Shown here: in pieces, positions 22,617 to 35,100 of the stretch
How positions within the stretch are numbered: the stretch's first letter is position 1
Layout of the letters: every line of letters begins with the position of its first letter
NCBI GenBank assembly: GCA_022410635.1
Contig: JAJVDF010000137.1
Location: forward strand, 1,845,522 to 1,909,521
DNA from: Tretioscincus oriximinensis
Lineage: Eukaryota > Chordata > Lepidosauria > Squamata > Gymnophthalmidae
Direction of reading: 5' to 3'
Length of the DNA stretch: 64,000 nucleotides
Notes under the pieces: model-generated
The model's input: only the letters and a program-made list of their open reading frames with translations
The model's database searches: none
What the model was told of the DNA's origin: nothing
Position numbers and translations under genes: made by a program

Positions 22617-25600
22617 GTAATAATTTATTTGGATTAGTTTGTTATATTATCTATGTACAGTGATTTAAGGTGCATCTCAAATATAAGCAAGGCCCTGTTT
22701 GCACAGACTCAGACATGTATTTTAGGTATCGGATACAAGACATCTAACGTTTTGTTGATGTAGATCCTAAAACGTTACTGAACCAGTGCAAATAGGGCTT
22801 AAGGTACTTGGGAGGAATTTGGGTTTTATCTGAAGCAATTCATAGTTGAAAACAACATTAACTCATTCAAGAATACCTGAAAAAAATGTGGATCACCATA
22901 CTGATTTGCTGCTGTCTTTTAATAAACTTTCTAGAGCTGCTGTTGTTTCTTACTGTTCAATTAAGAGTTTCCTGAACTGTTTAATNAGATTGCTGTTGTT
23001 TCCAAGGAAGATGTGCCTTATAGATTGCTTATTCAGATACCATGTTAAAACTTAATCATGGCTTTTAAACTGGGTATCATGTTTTCTCAAGTTGGGAGAC
23101 AATTCCCTCATTATTTGGTTTATTCTTATCATTTTTGCTGTTTATATGACACTTGCAACTAGCACAATATATAAAATAAAAAATAGTTTCTCAGGTAATC
23201 CTTGGTCATTTGATTCTGTAAATCATGTCTTTTTCTACACTATTCAGGATGGGGCCTGCAATAATCTGCACTATTCTGGGATAGGCTGACCAGATGACCC
23301 CTTGGGGGATGTTTAAAAACCCGTTTTTAGGGTGCCTCCCAGTTTTTTCTGAGGAAAAGAAATTAAAAAACAATTTTTTGAAAAAAAAATTTGGAAAAAA
23401 AANTTCCTCAGAAAAAAATGGGAGGCACCCCAAAAACGGGTTTTCAACACCCCCATCCCCAAAGGGGTCATCTGGTCAGCCNATTCTGGGATATATTGCA
23501 GAAATAGTCTAAACGTTTACATCAAGAGTTTATCATATAGACTCACAAACTGGGAGCGCAGAATGCGAGAATTGTCTATACTATTATATGTCTGCTTTAT
23601 AAATGTCACCAAAGGTAGCTCTAAATAACTGTTTTGTAATGGCTTCTCATTGAATAGTTTATTATCTGAAAAGTAGCTTTGCCGGATGGGTTAAATGATC
23701 CAGTCAAAATGGCTAGCTTTGTTATGTAGTGCAAGAATAAAATTATTTTAGTGCTGTTGTGTTTTTTTTTAATAAAAAGCTACTGTTCTTTCTTTTTTCC
23801 TAGGTATCTATGCCAGCAGCCCATGCAACATCTTCTGCACCCACTGTGACCTTAGTACAGCTCCCCAACGGGCAGACGGTCCAAGTCCATGGTGTAATTC
23901 AAGCTGCACAACCATCAGTTATTCAGTCTCCACAAGTCCAGACAGTTCAGGTACATGTAAAATACGGTCAAGTATATCTTGGTATTTCATGTAGCATGGG
24001 AATGCCAACAAGTTTGTTATATGTTGAATTTCTTAAGCCACATACTCTTGTAAGTAGTCCATTTAGGTTTTTGAAAAGTATTCATAGCAAAAAGTTATTA
24101 ATTTATAGATTATATATAGTTAAAAGCATACAGGACCAGCAGGNTAAAATGCAATTAATTTCAATATAATCCTTTTAAAGTTTCTCATTGCTTCTAATAA
24201 TGTGTTAATGTGCATTTGACTCCATGTGAATAACAAAGTNTCTTAGACACAAAGTAACAACAAGACATAAGTAGGTTTTCTACCTTAAGAGATTTATCTT
24301 TTAAGGCCTTCGTACATTTAAAAGGCTGTGATCTGGACCAGTCTGAAGCATGCTTGGGAGGGACCTGTTTCTGTTGCACATCTTCATGTCTGGATTAACG
24401 CCACAGTTCTGCTACTAGATGCATTTCATCAACTCTACTGATGCACACCATAGTGTTGAAAGAGGGGACGGCAAAGACAAAGAAGTCTAGATATTCTTTG
24501 CCTGTCCCTAGGAAAGGAAGTGAGGGGAGGAAGCACTCATGATGGAATCTCAGAACGCTTAATTCCACAGAACAGAAAGGACAAAATAAACTATGCAATA
24601 AAGACCTCTGTGAGACTAACCTATGAGTAATAGGATAGCATGTTGCTTGGAAAGCAAAGAAAAGCAATTCGTGTGACAGAATCTACAGCCACAACAGCCA
24701 TATCTAGGGGAAAGTGTCTCCTGACTTGTCAGGACACAGTTACCCAATATGTGGGAAGAAGATACATGTAAACTGGTGAGTAGATTTTGAAGCTTCATAG
24801 TAATCAGGAAGGATTCTCTTGTGGTTCAGTGACGAACCCCTTTCTTTAAATATTCAGTGAGGGAAGTATCAGGTAGAAAACTGAGCTATTGTGTTGTTGA
24901 GCATCTTGTAGAGACAAAGCCTGAAAGCAAAGTGCAAATTTAAGAAGAAATAGGATTTTTCTAATACCCTCCCTCCTAAAACTTCCACAGTGTGTGTGTG
25001 TGTGTGGGGGGGGGGGTGAGTTCTCACTTTCTGCTAAGGAAAAATGATATGTTTTTTGGGTCACTGAAAGGCTTGAATATATTTCCACAAACATCCTGAC
25101 ATGAAAAGATTTATGGAAATGGAAATCATTTGCAGGCACATTATTTAAGCTGGACAGGTAGATAATGTAGTATAAAGCCCAAACAATGCTGCAACATTAA
25201 ACGGACTGTATCCAACAGGGGTCTCCTTTTGTTTTTTTAAATACAAGATAAATTTTGTAATTTAGCAATGGCAATTTTGTAAAATTGCCATTGCTAAATG
25301 AATAGGCTTACAAAGGTTTGGTGATGCAATTTATTTACTTTGCCTTTGTTTCCTTGAGTTTGGGGCCACAATTATTTGTCAAGCCCTTAGCATATCATTT
25401 TGATAATGATATTTTTTGCTCTTCTAACACTCCCTGTACAATATTATGTAACTAAAGCTGGATTTATCCTGTTTTCGACATATGAAATGCTTCAGAGTTC
25501 TGGCCACATGTGGGAACTTGAAACAAGATAAGGCATAGATAAGAGTTTGCGCTTTAGAAAGGGATGATTAAAGGCAAGAATGCAGTAGGAATGCTGCAAA

Positions 25601-26141
25601 GCTGAATAAGACATAAATTCATTGCATTTCCTGAGCTCTTTATTTTCCATAGATGCAGACTGGCACTACCTTCGTTAGCATAGGGACAGATTTTAAACAT
25701 GAAACAAAACTGCACATGTTCAACAACATGATTGCTTTTATTTTGTTTTTTAACAGATCTCGCTATAAACCTTTTTCATTGTTTCATCTTTAGCACTTAA
25801 AGAGTGAACAAACATTGTGCAGCCCCCCCCCCCCCAGATAAGGATACTGTGTTAGTTGCTTCTTATAAAGCATTTTTCTTCATTTTTATACTCCCATACT
25901 GCTGAGTAGCCTCTTAGTTTGGGAAGAGATTTACATATAAAATCCATTGGTAGGAAATCATTGCTAAGACCTATATCAAAGTATCACAAACGTTTAACAT
26001 TTTGGGTTTCAGAGCTTCCCCTGTATAAGCTTTCACTGTTGCTTCCTTGTCCCAGCAGCAACAAGAGAAAGAAGAAGTGATGTTTTGTCCAAGGCCAGTC
26101 ATCCCTTCAAAAGGGGAGAAGGGAAGAATATGCAGTCTGTC

Positions 26142-26182
<41 letters not shown>

Positions 26183-29100
26183 ATCTTAGGCTGATGAGAT
26201 GCCCCCTTTTGGGGGGGGGGGACCCGGTTTGGGGGTATCTACCCTGCCCTTCCGGGGGGGCGGGGGACGGGAGAGAATGCCATTTCCCCAGTTTTTGCTG
26301 AGGAAAAAATAAATTCACTGCACCACCACTGGGGNGTCTGGCAACCAGAGCCAGCTCCTGAAAGCACCCACCACTCAGTAAATAATAATTCTCATGCACT
26401 TCACACATTTAATTATTTTTTTAAAGAAATACACTGCACCACCAATAGGGGTCTCTAGCAACCGGGACCAGCTCCTGAAGGCACCCTCCCCTCTGTAAAA
26501 AAATACAAAACTTCTGATGTACTCAAAAAATTCTCACACAGTTTCAAAATTCTGACACACTTAAAAATTATCACATGCTTCACAGATTTCTCAGGNGGAA
26601 ATTTCAGAAGGGAATGCATGTTGGTGGGTAATTTATGAATATGCAAATTAGCACGAATATTAATTACTCCAGTTTGGGCCTCAGAAAATCTGGTCAGTCT
26701 AATCTATCTATCCTATCCCACCCTGTACACCAGAAGTCTCAGGGCAGTAAACTGCTAAAAAAGTACATAATTGGCATACTAAANACAATAGTGCCTGAAG
26801 GGATGGGGCCATAGCTGTTTCTTTAACCAAAGGCCAGNGTAAAAAGGTATGTCTTAAAAGCATTTTCTCAATGTTCAGACTGGTAACTTCTCAGTGCACA
26901 CTGAACAGCAAAAATGGGAAGCAACGCTGTTTGCATGTCCGAACTTGCCAGAATAAGTGGAGATGAATGAGAAAAAAGGTTATTTTTGCTGCTTGATTTG
27001 GCATGAGGGCTTTTGTAGCAAACTGAATCTCATACGGTAAGTACCTTAGAATCTTGAGTAGGGTTTGATGAAAGTCACAAGGTAGACCTCCTCTTGCAAT
27101 GGAAAAGAGGGGAGGAGAGAGTTTAACAATTAATGGTGAAGGAGAGAGGCTTGTTCAGAAGTTGTGTTAATAGCAATGATAACCAGCAGCCCAGGAAGCA
27201 GTGTGAAGCTTTCTCTTATCCAGCTACTAACACTTCCTATAATGTTTTTGGTCTTATGTGCAACAATGCCTCCTTTTTTCTTACTGGTGTAGAAATGAAA
27301 CAAGGAAGTAATGGCAGCAGTCCTAAGACTTTTCCCCTAGATCAAAACAACAGGAACAAATACTTTGCCACCTCTCTTTTCATTCCTCCTGCCCCTCTCC
27401 CCATGGATGAACCCCTAGGATTCACCCAAATTCTGCAGTATTAAAAAAATCACAATCCCTATTATAGTGAAAGCTGTACTACAGTTCTTAGCATCCTGTG
27501 AAAAATGTCCAGTGATAAAAAGGTGTCACCTATTTTGTTATTTTAACTTGCATCTCCTTCAGAAGGGGCAACAATGGCAAGCCCTTTTGATGAGTTTTAA
27601 ATGTGTTTCATGTTAAATATGTTTACATTAGTAGCTTTCCTGTGGTCTTTTATTTAGATCTCCACTATTGCAGAAAGCGAAGATTCACAAGAATCTGTAG
27701 ACAGTGTCACAGACTCTCAGAAGCGTAGAGAAATTCTTTCGAGAAGACCTTCCTACAGGTGAGTATTCAAGCTCTACTTGGTATATGTAGCAAATCAGAA
27801 GATGAAGTATTAGCTGGCTGTTGATTAAGATGCTTTCCTGTAATTATGGTTTGCCTTGGCTGGATGTTGAATTGCTCTGGATATGTCAGAGGAGTTGTGG
27901 AATAGATGGGATAATGACTTGCAGATAAAGCAAGGAAGTGTTAGAAAGGAAATAGTTATAATAAATTAAGAGCCAGAAATTAAATTTAAGATTATACGTG
28001 AATGGTACTAAAGTCCCTGTCAGCGTATGTAAATAGAAGACTGAATGGGTGTTGCTGGCATGGATGTGCAAAAGAGGGAACCTATATTTACCAATTTGGT
28101 GATTTGAAAAAGACTCGAGTGGTGTGAGAAAATTGAGACACAGTGAAATTTAATGTTGGACACAAATATTCTTATAAACAAAGAAAAGGGAGTAATGTAT
28201 TACTTAGGAAGTACTAATATTTCAAAGACAATAGTTTTAGTGAATTAGAGACTAATACCCAAGCAGTCCTAGTGCTTGATTGATTGGAAAAAATCTGCTA
28301 AAATTAATGATACCTNTACATTGGAGCACATTAAATCCATGAGAATCAGTAGAATTACCCTAACATTAAGGAATCAGGAATAGATAAAGAAAATTACAAG
28401 AGATCTGAATATGATTTGAGAAATGTGAGAAGACTGAAAGGTGAAATCCAAAACACACAAGACTGATTTTCCAGTTACAAGCTTAAAATGCATTCCGGAA
28501 ATGTGGGAGGTAGTGAGGTGGGAGTAATAAAAATATTATGTGGTAAATGAGAGGCATGAATAGTGCAGAGGTTAAGAGATGCTCTTTCAACCGAGAGATC
28601 CGTTCTCAAAGTTGTGTCAGCTATGGAGGGGGTGAGCGCAAGATGGAATAGATAAAATTCTTCAGGTGAAAACTAACCTTGTAAACCGCTCTGAGTCCCT
28701 TTGGGTGAAAGATGCATGAATCAATGTATGAATGTTAATCTGAAGAAGTAAATGTGTTTTTGAAAGCTCGTGCCACCTACCTTTCTCTTGTTTGTTTCCA
28801 GCTGCTACAAAGCCCCTTTTCTGGACTTTCTACTAAGACTAACACGACTATTTCTCTGAAATATATTTATGATACATTGTGAAGATATATCTGTGTTAAC
28901 AATGTAAAAATAATTTTAAAAAGCTTTTGAACTGCTCTGACCAGTATGTTGAAGAGAGGGGATGCTTAAATTGCACCAGTGTGTGTAAGTGAGGCTGCTT
29001 GTACTCTTGCAAGTTTTGTATACCAGCAAGTGCAGAATTGCTCCTAGTGTGAGATGGTTTTGCAGCATGCCCCAAAAGTATTATCAGCTTCATAGCAGGC

Positions 29101-32100
29101 TTGGACTGCCCGTGCATGACTTAGTACCATCCCTATATATCAACTGACATATCAGGTTGCATCAGCCAGTCACCCACTGCCCCCTTCCTGCACCAACCAC
29201 AGCTGTTTGTCAATTAGTGTTAACATGTTTTACTTCCTAGAATCTGGCATTCATTACAAAGTAATGAATGCAACTAACTAATTTTCCCCNAAAAATTGTC
29301 ATTTTATTTTTCAGTGGATTGTATTTAAGAGCATTGTTCTTTTAAAAAAAGTTTTATTTTTAAAATACACATGAACATATCTGTTACAAGATATGACAGC
29401 CATAAAGAAAACAACATTGAAAATACAAATAAAACTAACAATCACAAGGCAGAACATCACCTGCTTCCTTCCCTCCAGAGGTAGCAAAGAATTATAAAAA
29501 CTTGTTAGGGAAAAACTGAAAGGGAAAATTTGGTTAACCATAATTTGCCTATTTGATTGTGGACCTGTTCCAGTCTTCTATCTCGTCAGTTTACAGCTAA
29601 AATTAATTTAACACCTGCATAATATTGCCTTTTTTCTTTGTTAATTTTCAAGTTAAATATTTCAATAACATCTGATGCATTAAGAGCATTAAGGCACAGG
29701 CTCAAATGCAAAATGTATTCTTTCATNGTTTAGGCTTATTAAATTATATTATATTATATTAAATTATAGGCTTAGGAAATTATATTGGGAATCTAGCATT
29801 GCAAGTTTGTGGAAAAGGAGCAACTGCTTCCCTTCTTCCCTTTTCAAGAAACTTTGCGGTAACTTCTACACTGTATAGTTTTGCCATGGAACTATGCATC
29901 TTAGTCAGTTCAGAGGCTACTTTGCAAAGGGTTCTCCTTCAACCGTTTCCCTCCTTCCCTCATTACTGTAACTTCATAGGTAAAGTACCAGCAAGTTGCA
30001 AAGCTAGTTGATCTACCAGACTTCAAACGGAGATTAAAAGGAAGATAAACTATGAGTGAGGCACAACCATTGTGCGATAGCATGCAAGTATTAGTCATTT
30101 CTTTACAAAGATTGACTATAGCAATATAAGAGCATTCATCTTCAGGCAAAAGTTTTCACATTGATTTTTGTTGCTCTATTGCCAATTAAAATGTACAAAC
30201 GTATCCAAGTAATTCAATCTCTGGGAGTTTAAACCGAAGGCCACCTTTAACCTTAAACCTTTTGTCAGCTTTCTATCAGTGTCAGCAAATGCAGGCAACC
30301 CGGGAAAGGCCTTTATAATGTGTTGAAAGGGTGACACTGAAGCTTCATAGTCAATATGTGCCCAGAATGGAAACCAATTTTGGAAATGAAGCAAGAAATG
30401 AAGCAATGGGGCATGGTTTCATTTCTCCTGAGTTTCTGCATGTTCATAGCTGACACATACCACTTCTGCGCTTACTTGAAGGTTGGCTTCATTCGGCACC
30501 TCTTAATTTGTTATGACGTAAGATGTGCTTCACCTCTGATCTTCCATAATATTACTATTTCTCATCATTCTTGGCATGTACAGCCAAGCTATTGCATAGA
30601 ATGTTTAGGGGAGAGGCATAATCTTATTTTGTATAATGTTACTGATTTTTATTATTAATGATTAGTATCAGTTGTAATGTGTTTATAGTTTGAAACTCAA
30701 TAACAATTCTATTGCAGATAAGAAATAGGTTCAGAGGAAGTTTTCATAGTATTGCAGTTATTTCCATCTTCTTTCATGTTTCCAGAACCTCCAAGATCAA
30801 GTTACCTTCCTTATTCATTTCCATGGTTTACTGCAGATTACAATGGTGATTATTACACTCAAATTACAATGTTCCTTTCCTTTTAGGAAAATCTTGAACG
30901 ACTTGTCCTCAGATGCTCCCGGAGTGCCAAGGATTGAAGAAGAAAAGTCTGAGGAAGAAGCAACAGCACCTGCCATCACAACAGTCACGGTGCCAACGCC
31001 AATTTACCAGACAAGCAGTGGACAATACAGTATGTGGTTTGTGTTTCTCCTCAGATGATTGGGGAGGAAAATGGTATCAAATGCTTGAATTATGTTTCGG
31101 TGATTATGTTACAACGTTCTGTTTTTATCGTAATGCTCTAAACTTTAAAACACCACATTTTTTGCAACATGCAATTCTTAAAGTGTGATATCAGAAATAC
31201 AAACAACCAAAATCCCAAACCGAGAGTTTCAAACCAAAGTTCCAAAAACAACAAGAAGAATCCACAAAAGAAATAAATCAGAGCAAGGAGAAAACCCTCA
31301 ATTACACAAAATTACCAGTAAAGTGTATGTAAACTATTCTCCAACTTGTGTACAAACTACTTCAAAATCTAATACATAAATTCAATATCAGTGAAATATA
31401 ATAAAAAGGAACCTGAATGGGATGCACTGGACGTTGGATGCACAAGTAGTTCCGATCTCAATGGCCCAATTAACAATTAAAATACCCAACCGGGTTAGTG
31501 TCAATTCATTTATTTGGAGCTGATAAAACTGTTGGATATTTTAATCATTAATTTTATAACTGTTTGGAATCTATTGTAAATTGGGGTTGTCAGAGATTAT
31601 GGCACCAAGGAAGACCAAAAGTGGAGATCGAAATACATCTGGCTACCTGTGCATCCATCGCCCAGCACATCCCATCTAGTGCAACACCAGCTTAAATCAC
31701 TACATGCAGCACCCATTCTTTACAATTGTTTTTGGACTCAAATATTTTTTTTCATTGTTAATTTTTGTATTAATTTTCCAATATATACATAACACAAGAA
31801 ATGTGAACCTAACACAAAAAAAGAAAACCAGCATTACAAAATAACAGAAATCCCAAAAGTTAAATTATAATATTTTCTGAACATTAGTCTCTTTTCATTA
31901 ATCAAGTCAAATTTCATTAATTCTATAACATATTTCTGCCATTGGTGGATTGTCTATTTGCTCTGATCTTTCCATCCTAAAGTTCTTGTTAGTTGCACTG
32001 TGGAAATTAATCTATCGTACAAGAATTCATCTTGCAGAGATGTCCCTTGAGATGGAATCTGTTTAAATATCCATTTTTCGATGTTCCATACTGTGGATTG

Positions 32101-35100
32101 TCCCATCATGACATCAACTATGGATTGTATAGCTATCCAAAAAAAANTGATATTTGGATGGATTCTGAGAAATTTTACTTTCTAGATACTTGGAATCTTC
32201 TGTGTACAAACTACTACAAAACAAAGATTGCTCTCTAGACATTTATATACACTTTACTGTTGATTTTGTATAGTTNTGGGTTTTCTCTTTGCTCTGATTT
32301 ATTTCTTTTGTGAGATTTTTCTTGCTATTTTTGTTATCAGAAATACAATGATGAGGGCCAATATTGTGAGGACTGGGATTGTAATGAGAAACTGCTGGAG
32401 TAGTAAATTAAAAATTAATAGGATGGATGGTATAACATGCACATCTTAGAAGTATTTTTTTCTTTCTGAGACTCGGGCTGTTCATGCATGTACTGATTTA
32501 GATCCATTTTAATAAATCTGGATTAGCTTGGGCTGGATTAATTGTAGTGATGCACATGTGCATTAAGCAAATTAGTCTGCATTAGAAGGGGAACATGATG
32601 CAGGTGTGACGTTTGCTAATCCCCATGAAGTGACACAAGCCTCAGGGTTACAACTCACCCACTTCCTTGCCAAGCGTAGGTTGCTTCTTCTCACTGCTGG
32701 GTTTGAATGCTGCTGGCTAGCTGTGCATTGGCTTCAAAGCAACAATTCCCCAGCAGAGATGCTTCAAAGACAATGCAAAAGAGGACATGAAGGTGAGTTT
32801 GCTGCATTGTCTGAATCATGCCTGCCTCTTGCAGCCACACCCATGCTTGAATATCCATGTGTCACTTTTTAATCCGGGTAAAGAGGCATTAGATGGATGT
32901 AGACTTGATCATTGTGATCTACCACTAATTCAGCTTAGAGGACTCTTGACAAAGATCTCATACAGATTGTTCTGTGCAGTCAGTTCAGACTAATAAGTTT
33001 ACTGGATTAGGTTGTGAATCAAAACCCTTGGTGGAAGACGGACAGAATCATTATTTCGCCCAAACTGAAAATAAGCTGTAAAAGGGGGCATTTCCCTCAG
33101 CTGATGGTGCTATAATTTATCAGATACCAAAGTAAAAGCATTCCAGTTTTCCACTTACTGACATTGGTTCTGTGATAATTGCTCTGCATGACCTACTGCC
33201 TGCAAGCATGCCTTCATGTGCTAGTTGCAATTATCATGTGAGAAGCATTGCCATGTGGATCCTTTTGACTTGGTAAACTTTCAAGGCTGGAAGGGTGGGA
33301 ATTGAGGGCATGGTGCTTTCAACTATTATTTGTCCTGGTCCCCAGTCTGGTCCTGATTTTCTTTTAGGGACTGGTGTTGCTGAAATCCATCATCAATATG
33401 GCAATGCTGTGCATGCAGGTATTGTCTGCATGAATGGACTGATGTATATATGTCGGAGTTGATGTGTCTGTTCTAGAAGCCTTGAATGAGGGGCTATGTG
33501 TGAACGGTATTCTCACTGCAGCCTGAATGGGATGTCGCAGACTGAGGAACGTCATGAGAGAGGAAGATCTAAAAAGGAAAAACTGTATTTCACAGACAAA
33601 AGGACAGTGACACAAAGAGGCACTGGGGATGGGGAAAATCCAGTTCAAACACAATGCGGGAAAACGTATGAGTAACAAGAAGTTAAATACAGGAGGATTT
33701 TTAAAAATTAAAAATGCACTAAAGTGGACCATTGAATTTATTGTTCTTTTAACATGATAAAAACTGTTGGTTCCCCTCTAGGATAGTTTTGGGAAAGAAT
33801 CAGGCATCTTCAATTTTGTGAAAACAAATTCATCTCTAAATGTGATGTTTTAAAAAGTTGATATGTGAAGTTCATCATGGTGTTAAGAGAAACCCAAGTG
33901 TTATCATTTGGTAAGGTGATGATAGATTTTAAGGTTTAGTGATTTTTGTGTCACTGTTGGGGTTACAGTACAAAAGCAGTTTCTTACTTGACTAACATGA
34001 AATTATTCAGATAAAACAATACACACACGAGATCATAAATCACATAATTTGTTGTGAGTAACACTGAGGAGTTTGTAATCCTAATAGTCTGACTCGTATT
34101 TGCTTGCTTCCAGTTGCTATTACCCAGGGAGGTGCGATCCAGTTAGCTAATAATGGCACAGACGGAGTCCAAGGTCTGCAAACTCTTACAATGACCAATG
34201 CAGCTGCAACCCAGCCTGGTACAACCATTTTACAGTATGCACAGACCACTGATGGACAACAGATCCTTGTACCCAGCAACCAAGTTGTTGTACAAGGTAA
34301 GATGAAAGTAATTCTGAGCTTATTTGTATTTGCACAAAATTAGCAATAAATGACACTGTATTTCATTAAAGAAAAATATGAAATTGCATTGAGCCAATAC
34401 CTGGCTCTGAAATTTGTTCTGCCTTTACTTGTTTTGTTAACACTTGCAGGGCTTTATTTTGGCTTTAATTCCAGATGGTAGTACTTAGGCAGTTCCTAAT
34501 AGTAGCAGTAGCAGCAGTGGGAGGAGGAGAAGGAAAAGAATAATCTGGTTTTTATACCCCACCCTTCTCTCCCAAAGGACTCAGAGCAGTGTACAAGGTT
34601 AATTTTTGCTCAAAGGCTTACATCTATACTATCTTCCCCAACAGGTTAATGTGGTACTCATCTATCTAATTGCAATGTAGATTGCAAATCTACTTTCTTT
34701 CAAATAATTGAGTTGACTAGAGATGAAGGCCAGTAGAGGGCGCTCGCCCTCTCCATGTCCAACACAGGACATTGAAACCAAGCCTTTCTGTTGAAAGACT
34801 GACTCTTAGCGGCTGCACCATTTTTGCTTTCAAATAATAGTTTAACAAGTAAATATCGTTTATCCTTTAAGTTTTGGCTTTAAGTTTCAAACATTATTTG
34901 AAATTATAAACCATCTATAATCCTAATAGAAAACAATGGAAAAAATGAATAAATAGATTTAAAAGCATAAAAATGAAATCTGAAGCACACAAAAAGTAAA
35001 CAACATCAAAATACAAATGTAACATGGTGAAGTAAGGACATGGATTAAAAGAAGAATCTTAATTAGATTTTCANAGGGGCTAGTAGCACTTTGAGACTAA

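Noticed and set aside
27300..27352. 'cctaagacttttcccctag' as a possible CREB alpha exon
   Set aside because: Only a few bases resemble the expected exon. The upstream codons and a proper acceptor and donor are missing.
27133..27444. 103-residue frame in CREB1 intron 3
   Set aside because: It has no recognisable domain, no splice context and ordinary intron composition.
33364..33732. 122-residue - strand frame in CREB1 intron 5
   Set aside because: No domain, no family resemblance and no splice or promoter signal. It is probably chance.
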